A stretch of DNA of 64,000 nt from Paraspadella gotoi (lineage: Eukaryota > Chaetognatha). The DNA is taken from positions 13,764,372 through 13,828,371 of the forward strand of contig CM119271.1 in the NCBI GenBank assembly GCA_051294375.1. The letters run 5' to 3'. Position numbers and translations under genes: made by a program. Below, piece after piece: positions 48,484 through 59,160 of this stretch (its first letter is position 1; the number at the start of each line of letters is the position of its first letter). Below the pieces are notes generated by a model. It searched no databases and had not been told where the DNA came from. It was given only the letters and a program-made list of their open reading frames with translations.

Positions 48484-49756
48484 GAGGAGAAAGAACGTTT
48501 ATCTCGATTCGAGAGGAGGATTTAAAGGAGGAAGGCAACAAATAGAGTAAATACGAAGAAGAAGCGGTGAAGGATGAGCACGCCAAAGGCACATCTTTTT
48601 CATATAAAGCTGACGCAAGTGCGGTGAAGAATGATTTATTGATGGTTGACGCATGATCGCGGCGAACATCGGCGGCGAACATCGCGGCGGAACATCGGCG
48701 GCGACATCGGCGGCGAACATCGGCGGCGAACATCGGCGGCGAACATCGGCGGCGAACATCGGCGGCGAACATCGGCGGACGAACATCGGCGCGAACATCG
48801 GCGCGAACATCGGCGGCGAACATCGGCGGCGAACATCGGCGGCGAACATCGGCGCGAACATCGGCGCGAACATGGGCGGCGAACATGGGCGGCGAACATC
48901 GACGGCTAACGGCGGCGACTAACGGCGGCGAATATGACGAAGAAAAAGAGGCGAAGACCGACAAGTGGAAAGAACTGCGCACTAGTGTATCGCATGGGAT
49001 TTCATTCTCGGCGAAAGACGAATAACTTGAGGTGCAAAGACTGTCGGTGATGACGCCAACCGGGTTTCCGGGTGGCGTCATACGGAAGAAATGGCTCATT
49101 AAATAACCGAGGCACTTCAAAACAAAAACACTGGAAAACCCGTGCCAACGAAGACGAAAGAAGATGAGGTGAAAGCTGGTTCTTATCTTGTGAGAATGCA
49201 GTTTACAAAAAAAGACCATTATAAAAAGTAAGTTTAGGAGACGAAAGACTGAAGCAAGTATAAGCAATGGATCGCCAATATAGCGATGATAGTGAGAAAT
49301 CAAAGTGGAGAAAGAATGCAGTACACCTCTCACCACCAACCGAACATGTGCGAATAAAAGAGGTGAAAGTTTGAGCTTTGAGGTCGTGGGGGGAATTTAG
49401 GATTAATGGGCGCGTGGGAGGCGCTTCAAGAGGAGGTTTGCCGAGGCTAGTATAAAATGCCTTTTTTCCGGTTGTTTAAAAGATTCCATCGGGATTAAGG
49501 AAAAGTTTATGGGGCGAGAGAAACGTGTCCCAACGGGCGAAATGATGGGAAAGAAAGTGAGAAAAAGGTGAAGAAAGAATGAATCAGCAGCAACAGCAGC
49601 AACCAGCAACTGAAATCGCCGAAGAATCGGAGGTGAATCGAATGTCCGCGTGGGGAACAACGGAAGATGTCAGTTGGTGAAAGAACTGTTGTTCACACAA
49701 CCATAACATTAAACAACAACAACAAATGAATCGATGTTACGGAGGTGTAAAGAATG
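48484..49756 (+). repeat. Motif cluster 9
   Basis: GGAGAAAGAACG (48484), GCGGTGAAGAATG (about 48620), GTGGAGAAAGAATG (about 49305), GGTGAAAGAACTG (49676), GGTGTAAAGAATG (49744) and others, interrupted by the 13-bp minisatellite. Confidence 0.6.
48655..48925 (+). repeat. 13-bp minisatellite, GAACATCGGCGGC
   Basis: About 20 units with 12-bp variants. All three frames stay open over it, which explains the Arg-rich ORFs on both strands. Confidence 0.9.
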
Positions 49757-50270
49757 TTGATATGGGCGTGCGAAATTACATTTGGTTTTTTTTCGCGCTC
49801 TTAAATTTCGTGTGGGATAAATGTAATATAACTATTATAATAAATGTAACAAAGTAATATAAAAATATAATATAAAAATATAATATGAAAGTAATATAAA
49901 AAAATAATATATATTTTTACTTTTTTTCGTTGGTTTAGAATTTGATATAAGAAAAGTTTTTTGTTGTGAAAACAAAGAAAACTTTTCTTATATCAAAAAA
50001 GATAATATAAAAGTAGTAGAAAAAAGTAGTAAAAAAGATGTTTAGAAGTCCATCAATCGTGAACGATATGAAGAAGAGCGACAAAGATTATTAATGAAAA
50101 TATTTTGTGAAAGTTTGTAAGATTTCCATTTTCTCATAGTGAAGAACTTTTGAGGCTGTGAAAAAAAGATGAGAATATGAAAATGAATAGAACCAAGTGC
50201 GAAAAAAACTAATTTTAACTGCGTGGACTTGTTGGCCAATCAATAACCGGCCTTTAACCGATGGTCAAGC
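49757..50270. other. Upstream region of AMZ
   Basis: AT-rich (ATATAA)-type runs at 49855-49915, a hairpin at about 49940-49998 (ATATAAGAAAAGTTTT and inverse), a weak motif at 50139, then the AMZ start. Promoter not placed. Confidence 0.4.
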
Positions 50271-52006
50271 ATGCCGACCTTCAAACGTCCGACGGCGGAT
50301 CAACGCTTATCGGCCGTCGGCATAAAAAAGACCTCGTCTTCCTATTCGTGGGTCGACGTCAAGGGTGCCAAACGCCCAAACCCAGATGTCCGGTTCTTCG
50401 TACCTGACGAAGACTCCTTCGAGGTTATCCCCAAGCCAGGGCCCGACGACTGGCTGGCCAATCAGGAAGAAAGAGGTTAGCCGATGTGGTTTCAGTTTGC
50501 TTTTAAGTGTACGTAATTAAAAACATGTCGCTTTACTTCTGATTTTTCTTAACCTCTTTCTTATCTCTTTTTCTTTCTCTCTCAGGGCAGTCCTTCGCCG
50601 AATTTGCCTCTTCGTTTCGCAACTCCCCCTTCGCCAATTTCACCGTCATCTACCTTCAGCCGCTCCAGTTTTTCGAGGACCAAGCGATCGCGGAGGAGAC
50701 CCTCCAAACCCTGGCCGAGTTCGCCGAAGCTTTCTTCGGGCTTTCTGTCAGGTCAGGGTGGCTTCTTTGTCTAATCGTATCTCTTGTTTTTCGATGATCG
50801 AATTGATCTCTAGTATATTCTCCCAGGCTGTTGAAGACGTTGAACCGGAAAGATAAAAAGAGCTCTTTGGCAAAAGGTAAAGAGGATTTCAGATGGACAA
50901 TTTCTAGTTTGCAAGAACAGACTCGTTATTTTTTTTTACAGTGACCCAAAGAACGAACGAGTTTACCCATGCGCCACAGGTTCACGCCGGCGACGTCCTC
51001 GAAGTGAGAATTTGATACAAAAATAAAACTAAGACAGAATTAAACAGATAAAGATAGACTAAAATATTTTGTCGTTTCCCCAAGTTTCTCAGATCGATCC
51101 GACCCCGCGACGCTTTCTGCGTCTGCGCCATCACCTTATGCGACCTCTACCCCCGCGAATCGTGGAACTTCGTCTTCGGGACGGCGTCCCTCCGCGACGG
51201 CGTCGGCGTCTACTCCATGGCGCGCTATCTGCCGGAGACGCCCGATCGGCCGCTGTTGCTCAGGGCCGTGAGGGTCATGTGTCACGAGATTTGTCACATG
51301 TTCGGGATGAGGTAGGTGATGTTTGATGAGTGAATTGTTTAAAATTTTGTCATGTATGGGCTTTTATAAAACTAATGCTTTTTACGTTTCTCTTCCTACT
51401 TACGTTTCCCCTTTACATTTCCCTTTTCCCCCTTTACTTTCCCCCTTTACTTTCCCCTTTACTTTTCCCCTTTACTTTTCCCCTTACTTTTCCCCTTTAC
51501 TTTTCCCCCTACTTTTCCCCTTTACTTTCCCCTTTACTTTTCCCCCCTTTACTTTTCCCCCTTTACTTTTCCCCCTTTACTTTTCCCCCTTTACTTTTCC
51601 CCCTTTACTTTTCCCCTTTACTTTTCCCCCTTTACTTTTCCCCCTTTACTTTTCCCCCTTTACTTTTCCCCCTTTACTTTTCCCCCTTTACTTTTCCCCC
51701 TTTACTTTTCCCCTTTACTTTTCCTTCCTCAGACACTGTATCTACTTCTCTTGCCTCATGAACGGATCCAATCACAGCGAAGAGGCCCTCGCTCGTCCTT
51801 CCTTCCTCTGCCCCGTCTGCCTCCGCAAACTCTACGAGGCGGTCGGGTTCGACGTCGCCGCCCGCTACGAGACGTTGGCGGTCTTTTGGGAGGCGAGGGC
51901 GGCGGAGAAGAAAGTGGAGGCGTACCGGCGGGAGGCGGAGTGGTTGCGGCAGCGGTTGAGGGGGAAGAGGGCAGGAGAAATAAGGCGGAGAGAGTTGGCG
52001 ATGTAG
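50271..52006 (+). CDS. AMZ2: Archaemetzincin zinc metalloprotease
   Basis: Six exons in phase: 50271-50475, 50586-50751, 50827-50876, 50942-51003, 51085-51311, 51733-52006 (327 residues; AMZ2 is about 360). The catalytic signature is split by the last intron: HEICHMFGMRHC, then C-IYFS-CLM-NGSNH and CPVC. This fits the archaemetzincin pattern HExxHxxGxxxC-x4-CxM...CxxC: the three histidines and Glu are present, as are the four extra cysteines. Upstream, DLYPRESWNFVFGTASLRDG is a strong family match. The protein is probably a soluble aminopeptidase-like metalloprotease; its physiological substrate is not settled. The C-terminal tail (from about residue 285) is a charged helix not expected in AMZ2. 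Assignment to AMZ1 or AMZ2 is not certain. AATAAA is at 52171-52176. The last intron is a polypyrimidine minisatellite. Confidence 0.93.
51405..51730 (+). repeat. Polypyrimidine minisatellite in AMZ last intron
   Basis: More than 20 units of CTTTACTTTTCCCC (13-14 bp) fill the intron up to the acceptor. Confidence 0.9.
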
Positions 52007-52315
52007 GAGTCTTTACTCTTTAGTGTCACTTATCTAGTCTTTCGCTTTACCAATTTTTGTCTTTTTTTGCTTAGAAGTCGCTGTGATAAATTATTTTTCT
52101 CATTTTTTATGGTTGTTTGTTGTTTATATGATTATTGTAACGCTGTTTATTATTAAATCTGACTCTTTAGAATAAAATATTTTGAACTCCATCTTGCGAC
52201 GTGGTTATATTGAATGATTAGACCCATGGCGTAAGCGTAGCTCGACTTATTTCAAACTATATTTCTTGTGCCATCCACGTTCTCGCCAACGATCGCGATC
52301 TCTTCTCGTCGAAAG

Positions 52316-55035
52316 ATGGCATCTCGTCCGCGAACGAGTTTCGAAAAGAAACCTCGCGGCGGAAGGCGAGTGGAGATCGCGGGGACGAAACCTTCCCTGC
52401 ACAACAATCAGCTCCTTGTTTCTACGGGTGAGCAGCTGAGCAACGAGCGTTGGACGATCATTGTTTGCATTTTCATGTCTTTACCTCTGACGAAATACGT
52501 GAGGGAGTGGTCTTTTCACACAATACGTAAGGGAGTGGTCTTTTCACACAATACGTAAGGGAGTTGATAGGGTAGCCAGGTTCTCTGGGAGTGAAACCTC
52601 GTCGTGAGTCTTGATTGAAAGCTTGCTGCTGTGGCTTTTGCTTGTTAGTGATGGAGGCCTTAAACCACCAAAGCCTGTCCAAAGTCGGGGACAAGATTGC
52701 TTATTTATGAATTGAATGGATGATTTTTATATTGGTTGTACCATAGATTCATTTAAAATACGTTATGAAAATGGCAGATGTATTAAGCTGAAATACTATG
52801 CACGCAATATTAAAACTTATGGCAACAGCCGAGTTTCCCCGATTTCTTGGCGTTGTGAGCCACTGACGCAATTTCAATATTAGCGTCTCGTTTTGCCAAC
52901 GTGTACAAATACACGTAAAGTTTTTAAGGATTGTGGATTGACCGTGCGATCGGGATGGTGCGTTTTCCCGCTAGCCATCTAGAAATTAAATCGGTCAAGG
53001 CCTTTTAATTTACCGCTACAAGGTGCAATTTGCTAATAAACATAATTTACCGCTACAAGGTGCAATTTGCTAATAAATATAATTTACCGCTACAAGGTGC
53101 AATTTGCTAATAACATATTTACCGTACAAGGTGCAATTTGCTAATAAACATAATTTACCGCTACAAGGTGCAATTTGCTAATAAACATAATTTACCGCTA
53201 CAAGGTGAATTTCTAATAACATTAGGCGTTCCGTCCTTGGACGCGTTTCTTGGCGGAGGCGTGGCCGTGGGTTCTTTAATTGGTTGAAGAGGACGTCGTC
53301 GGCAGCTTCGCCGCGCTCATGCTGAAGTACTTCGTCGCCGAAGGTTGGTCACGTGTCACTTGCATATTTTTTTAGGTTTTCCGAGGAAATGACTATATTT
53401 TTCGTCGACGATCCTTTCCAGGCGTCGCCTGCGGCCATCCCTTCATCCTAGCGACCTCCGAACCCCGACGCAATTCTAAAACATCTCCCCCAGGCGGTCT
53501 CCCACGATACGCCCTCCGCCGCCGCCCGGAGCGAAGGCGCGGCCCAAGACTCTGAACTAAAAATCGCCTGGCGATACAAAGACGTCTCGGGCGACGCCGC
53601 GACGCGACGAGTCTCCTTCGGGCGCTACTTCGATCTCGGCGTCAACGTCGACGAGGAGACGTTGGCGAAGACGAGGAAGAGGATCGTTGACGTTGGAGTC
53701 AGGGTGGCTGGGAAAACGATAGAGACAGAGACGGCTGGGATGGTTGAGAGGCGAGACGGACTCTTTTCTTCACGTGATGAGAGAAACGCGTGAGTTTTTG
53801 ACGCAAGAGAAAAGTTTCGTCGATGCTGATAGTGAAACCGGAAGAACGACGCGTCTGCCGGGTGGCCGTTCAGGCGGCAGGTGGGTTTTGTGGCCGATCT
53901 AAACGCTCGGGTGTTTTTTTTTTTTAGGTATTCTATTTTTGGTAAAATTTCCTCCCCCCCTTCTCTTTGTTCCCCTCCTTTTGTCTTTCCCTTCTTTGTC
54001 CTCCCCTCTTCCTCCCTTCCCTCTTTGTCCTCCCTCTCTCCTCCCTTCCCTCTTCCTCCCTTCCCTCTTTGTCCTCCTCCCTCTTTCCTCCCCTTCCCTC
54101 TCTCTCCCTTCCCTCTTTGTCCTCCCTCTTCCTCCCTTCCCTCTTTGTCCTCCCCTCTTCCCTCTTTTGTCCCTCTCTTCCTCCTTCCCTCTTTGTCCCT
54201 CCCCTCTTCCTCCCTTCCCATAATCCTAGGCTCCCCTCTCTGGTCCTCCTCCTCCCCCTTCTTCCTCCCTCGCTTTTTCTTCTCCCTCAAATCCTTAACT
54301 CGTCGATGCTTCGCCGTCTCCTTCGTCACCGTCCCGACGGCGTCGTTGATGCCGACCGGCGCCGTCGGCCTCGACGTCGTCAGAGCGATCGAGCATTTGG
54401 CCGACTACGCGGTGGCGCTCAAGTCCTTCGCCGGAACGGATCAAGCCGACGATCCAGTCTTTAAAGGTAAAGGGAAGAAAGATTTTATTAAAAATAATCA
54501 ACATAAAAAAAGTAAAAATTATCTATAAATTGATTCAATAAATAGCCTACCATATCCTGTCCAACGTCAACGACACGAAAGCTTGAAGCCTCTATCCCTC
54601 TTATATCCCTGATATATATTATGATATGTATTATGTAGTTTGTAAACTCGATCTTTAACGTAAGGCGAGTTATTTGACTTCTACTTATATTGTGATGCTG
54701 TAGAAACAAGTCCAAATTCTTCTCCATCCTAACCTCCTTTCCTCCCACTCTCCCTTCAAGACTACCACGGCCTCCTCCGCTTGGTCAAACTCCCCAAACT
54801 CAATTCTCTCACCGCCTTCGTTCCCGAGACTCTCGACCTCGCCTTCAAGCTACGGCGGAAACGCTTTACCGTTGAGCGGCTGCATCTGCCGCCCGAGCTG
54901 GCGGAAACGCGGGAGCGCGAGCAGGACGAGACAACGATGACGAAGAAAAAGACGATGAAGAAGATGGGCGCGGCGGTGGGTTCCTTCGGCGGCGGCTGCG
55001 GCGGAATGTCTGGCGGATCGGATTTAGATTTTTGA
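52316..55035 (+). CDS. ELP4: Elongator subunit ELP4, with apparent frameshifts
   Basis: Exon segments: 52316-52427, 53226-53343, 53422-53880, 54230-54466, 54761-55035. Recognisable ELP4 blocks in order: LHNNQLLVSTG, GVPSLDAFLGGGVAVGS, EED...LMLKYFVAEG, GHPFILATSEP, LKIAWRY, RVAVQAAGSPLW, DVVRAIEHLADYAVALKSF, DYHGLLRLVKLP, LAFKLRRKRFTVERLHLPP and a Gly-rich C-terminus ending DLDF. ELP4 is a RecA-like subunit of the hexameric ELP4-5-6 ring of Elongator, which modifies wobble uridines of tRNAs. Exons 2 and 3 cannot be read in a single frame: one-base surplus (or two-base loss) is needed near 53282, 53463, 53773 and 53858. The other exons are intact and in phase. This is either a decaying copy or a local sequence/assembly problem. 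Intron 1 holds a 37-bp tandem repeat. Confidence 0.85.
52984..53222 (+). repeat. 37-bp tandem repeat in ELP4 intron 1
   Basis: Six copies of TTTACCGCTACAAGGTGCAA plus TTTGCTAATAAACATAA, the last one truncated next to the exon-2 acceptor. Confidence 0.9.
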
Positions 55036-55437
55036 TTAGAGAGATTCTTTTTGTTTATGAAAATGAACGCGTACTCTGTGCCTAATAGTTGAATATATAC
55101 ATCCCGTTTCGTTTATAAATTATTCGCAGTTGATTTTTCTTCCTTTTGTTTTCTCTTCTTTTACAGATTAGATAGGAAGATGTGATAGTCTTTTTTTTCC
55201 GTATTCGCATTAGGCTTTTCATAGCTTATACCCCTCACCGAACACTTGTTACTTGGAGCATATTATTAAAAAGAAAAAATCACTCGTGAGAAAAACCGTT
55301 CGGGTTTCGCGCTTGATCGAAGAAAGATGGAAGCGTCACTGAAATCTTTGATTCGACTATGACATTCATCTAAAAAAAAAAAGAAAAAAAAAACTATATC
55401 CTTCTGTTTTTATTTTAATCTATCCGCTATTGACGCC

Positions 55438-55710
55438 ATGACGGGCAAAACGGCGCCGCTGGAGGCAACGGCCATCCGGCGCCAGTCCAAAGGCGATCGC
55501 GGGTTGAGCGGCGCCGCGGGGGATGACGCCGGCAAAGCCGCTGCGTGCCTCCACTTTTTAGAAACTGGCGACGGCGGCGTCGATGGTAACGGCGGACAGA
55601 ACCTGCCGATGATTCTTGTGGAACAGGCGTCTCTAGTGTCGGCCTATCCTTATGCGACCGAGGATCCGGTGTACACGCCGCCGGGGGAAGACTCCACGCC
55701 CGGTTGGTAG
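55438..55710 (+). CDS. Small unrecognised ORF, 90 residues
   Basis: A single open frame from ATG at 55438 to TAG, much richer in GC than the DNA on either side, which suggests coding. The product is Gly/Ala/Asp-rich in the first half and ends YPYATEDPVYTPPGEDSTPGW. There is no signal peptide, membrane segment or recognisable domain. It lies between ELP4 and the PLD3-like gene, both on the same strand. It could be a complete small protein or the first exon of a gene whose downstream exons I cannot place (possible donors near 55668 and 55704). I do not recognise a family. Confidence 0.4.
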   Translation: MTGKTAPLEATAIRRQSKGDRGLSGAAGDDAGKAAACLHFLETGDGGVDGNGGQNLPMILVEQASLVSAYPYATEDPVYTPPGEDSTPGW

Positions 55711-56194
55711 TGGGATGGTGAATAGGAGAAGGAGTCAAGGGGGGGAAAAAGGAACTGCTGAAGTTAACAAAAAAACCGATTCTTGCAAATGGACATTGTA
55801 ACTTGGTTATAAAATCTGAAATTCATAGATGATATCATCTTGATGTTTAAAATTTGATGGCAGGGTAATGCGAAATATTTTGCCAAAAGCGGGCACTCAC
55901 TTGGTGAACGCCGCATGTCACAGCCGTAATTAAGGCGAATTCGGGTAGCACGAATCCGTTTTAGATGATGAGACAGAAATTCAATGGTAATATATCGAGG
56001 AGTAGTTCAGCAGTCCGAGCTTAGCTTCAAGTTGTAACAACTTGACAGGGACGGGGCGGTTAATCCGCCAGTAGCAACTGCAAGACAGCCACCGGCTTAG
56101 TCTAATTGCCATATAGTGAATATTTAATTATGGATAGTTTTAACAGAAAGAACTCTTTTTAATCGAATTTATTGTTGAAAAAAACTATAATATT

Positions 56195-59160
56195 ATGACG
56201 AAACATTTAACAAATAAAATGTCCACAGCATGTTCCATCGACGAGTCGCTAACTTCTCCGACGTCGAATCATAAATCAACGACGACTGTTTTTGCTCCCA
56301 AAGAGAAACCAAGGTCGAACAAGAAAAAGAAGGGACCCTGGTATGTCCCCTCCGTCACTTGCATTCCCATCTTCATCATCGTCCTGCTGATTGGTGAGCC
56401 AAATAGAGAGAATAGGCGAGAGACGAATGGGGTAAAAGGGACCGATTCTCACGCCCTCTTCAGGCATGGTCGTCATGGTTCCCATCATCCTGGATAAGCA
56501 AAAGTTCAGCCAAGGAGCCGGCCTTTCCTCTCGATGCATGGACCCTTGCATAATAACTCTAGTGGAGAGCATTCCGCAAAACCTCACGTAAGACCTTTCG
56601 CTCTTGCGTGTGATTAGAACAGGATCGGGACCTTAGATCTTCAACCCTTTCCCCACCCTAACCCCATCTGCTCCCCAGTTATGCTCCCGGATCTGCGTCT
56701 CATACTTCCGTCTTCTCCGGGTGGCAAAATCTCCTGGAGATGGCCGAGTCTTCCATCAAGATCGCGTCATCTTATTGGTCGCTCCGCAGCGACGACACTC
56801 CAGACATGGGCACGAATACCTCGTGGCAGGTCAGAAGGATGGCCGGTGGACCCTTGCCATTAGTTGTAGCGGATGTGCGGCGGTAAGGGACACGACCCCG
56901 TTCTTTCACTCTGGAACCCTTTTACTACCCATTTTCGGACCTGACAGGGTGAAGAAATCTTCAAGAGCCTCTTGAACGCCGGAAAGGCTCGCGGGATTAA
57001 GATCCAAATCGCTCAGAGTCAACCCTCGCGGGGACAGCCGGACATCGACACTACTATTCTCGCTCAAAGTAAGTGGAGAGAAAGTAAAAGTAAGTTTCGT
57101 TTTGATGGAGAATGACCGTCTCCTTCAGGAAAAGCGGCGGAGGTTCGCTCGGTGAATCTCCAGCGACTTCTCGGCGCCGGAATTCTTCACACAAAGATGT
57201 GGCTCGTCGACGATCAACATTTTTATCTCGGCAGCGCCAACCTCGACTGGCGCTCGCTCACCCAAGTTAAGGTAAGGTTTTACAACGACGACAAAGTGGA
57301 AATTCCTATGCTCGCTAAGAAAAAGACTACGGTCGCATACTTTTACCTTATTTTCTACAAAAACGAATGCCACATTCTACAATTAGCCAATTCGATTCCA
57401 TTCGCTTTTCTGATTTTACGTTTCGATTCATATCATTTTATCTAAACCACCTCGACTTGGTTCGTTTCAATGAGAGCACCTTTCTTCCCAAAGGAACTGG
57501 GCGTCATCGCCTACAACTGCTCCTGTCTCGCGCGAGACTTGGCCAAGATTTTCGACGTCTACTGGACCGTGGGGGCGGTCAGCCCTAACGGCACGCTGCC
57601 GAAGCATTGGCCGGTTAGAGACGTCACGGCCGTCAACTCGACCAGTCCCATGAGCGTTAAGTTCAACGAAACGCAACCAGCCCTCGCGTAAGTCGAGTGG
57701 TTTTTAAGGGGTGGGAATAACCCTAGAAGTTAGCATCGTTCAGTGAGAATTGAGATATGAATGGTGAACTTAGTTACAGATATAGAGACTGATTAACTGA
57801 AAGAGTAATGGAGATTAGGAAAAAAATTAATAAACCTTTATGGTTAGCCTATATGATAATTGATAAAGACACGGCAATATGTAAATGAGATTAATGAACT
57901 CAATTATATAAAACGATCTACTATGACAACGGGGGAGACATGTGTGATGCCTGGGGTGTGAGGCATCTCCAGACAGCTGGCGTTCAGGGCTTTGGACCTG
58001 CAGTGACCACCCCATGACACCATCACACTTTAACCAGCGTGACCGTGAGGGAATTGAACCCGGAACTCACGGTGGGTGAATGAGTACTTAGATGTCCATT
58101 GTCCAAGCCAATGGGACGAGCTGAGTTTTATCAAGCTATCCAGGAGGCGAATTTAGGATTCGCCACAATACAGTAGTTTATTTCGGTCGGGAAAGAGTGA
58201 CCAAAGGAAAACATCGATGGAGTGAAAATGCACGAAGCCTTTTTTCCACCTCCAGGTACTTCTCAAGTTCCCCGCCGCAGTTGTCGCCCGAGGGTCGCGA
58301 GGAAGACATCAACGCCGTCTTGAAGGTCATCCGCGACGCCAAGAAGTTCGTTCACATCGCCGTCATGGACTTTGTGCCCGCCTTTCTCTACAGTGGCCAG
58401 GTTTTGTCAATTTTTGGTGGACTTTTTCTGGAATTTCCTAAAAAAAAAAAATTACATTACAAAATGCTACTCGAATGAAACCAATGTGATGAAGATTAAG
58501 TCGGTGTGACTTTTTGGTTTCACTTTGATCAATCCAGTCCCAATATTGGCCCCGAATCTCCGACGCCCTCAAATCAGCCGCCATCGATCGCGCCGTTCAA
58601 GTCAAACTCCTCACCAGCAACTGGACGCACACGAGGTTAAAAATGAAATTAACTAATAAGTTTAACGAGTGAATTAATTCTTTTTTTTTCTTGCCCCATT
58701 TTAGGCGCGAAGAGATTCAATTCTTAAAATCCTTCCAACTCGTCGACGGAATCTACGGCGCCGACATCAAAGTCCGACTCTTCACGGTCCCGTCCTTCAC
58801 GGAGGCTCAGGCTAAGATCCCCTACGCCAGGGTCAATCACAACAAATACATGGTCACGGGTGAGTTTGGCTTTCCAAAAAAATATATATATATATAAAAT
58901 TCGACATATCTTAACGAGATTCCATTCTCCTCGGGTTTCTCTCAGACAACTGCGCTTACGTGGGCACCTCCAACTGGTCCGCCGACTACTTCGTCAACAC
59001 CGGCGGCATCGGCCTCGTCGTCAACGAAACGGTCGAAGCCGACGACGAGATTCTCGACGACGTCGACGCCGACGATGGAAACAACTTCCGGAGTCAACTC
59101 GCCGAAGTCTTCCTCAGGGACTGGGGATCGGAGTGGGCGAAGCCCTTGGAGGGGTTGTGA
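56195..59160 (+). CDS. PLD3: PLD3/PLD4-like single-pass phospholipase D family protein
   Basis: Ten exons in phase: 56195-56393, 56464-56587, 56679-56829, 56948-57068, 57129-57271, 57494-57687, 58256-58400, 58538-58635, 58705-58859, 58946-59160 (514 residues; human PLD3 is 490). A short basic cytosolic tail ([10 protein letters not shown]) precedes one hydrophobic helix, [18 protein letters not shown], as in a type II membrane protein. [14 protein letters not shown] is a PLD3 landmark. Two HKD motifs are intact: HTKMWLVDD (first) and HNKYMVTD (second, split by the last intron). [41 protein letters not shown] and [10 protein letters not shown] are family-typical. Known role: lysosomal 5' exonuclease acting on single-stranded nucleic acids and related lipid reactions. 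N-glycosylation-type sites are visible (for example NTS, NGT, NCS). An alternative start is at 56219. A dispersed repeat lies in the intron at 57688-58255. Confidence 0.95.
57800..58150 (-). repeat. tRNA-like SINE fragment in PLD3 intron 6
   Basis: On the minus strand GGTTCAATTCC matches a B box and pairs of CCGTGAG/CTCACGG surround it; TGGCTTGGACAATGG upstream resembles an A box. TATGTAAATGAGATTAATGA also occurs near 38970 and 62297. Confidence 0.45.

Noticed and set aside
48458-49339. 293-codon minus-strand ORF and smaller Arg-rich ORFs
   Set aside because: Driven by the 13-bp minisatellite, which leaves all frames open; the remainder has no recognisable domain.
53625-54464. Glu/Lys/Gly-rich minus-strand ORF and Pro/Leu/Ser-rich plus-strand ORFs
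   Set aside because: They come from the polypyrimidine ELP4 intron and its complement.
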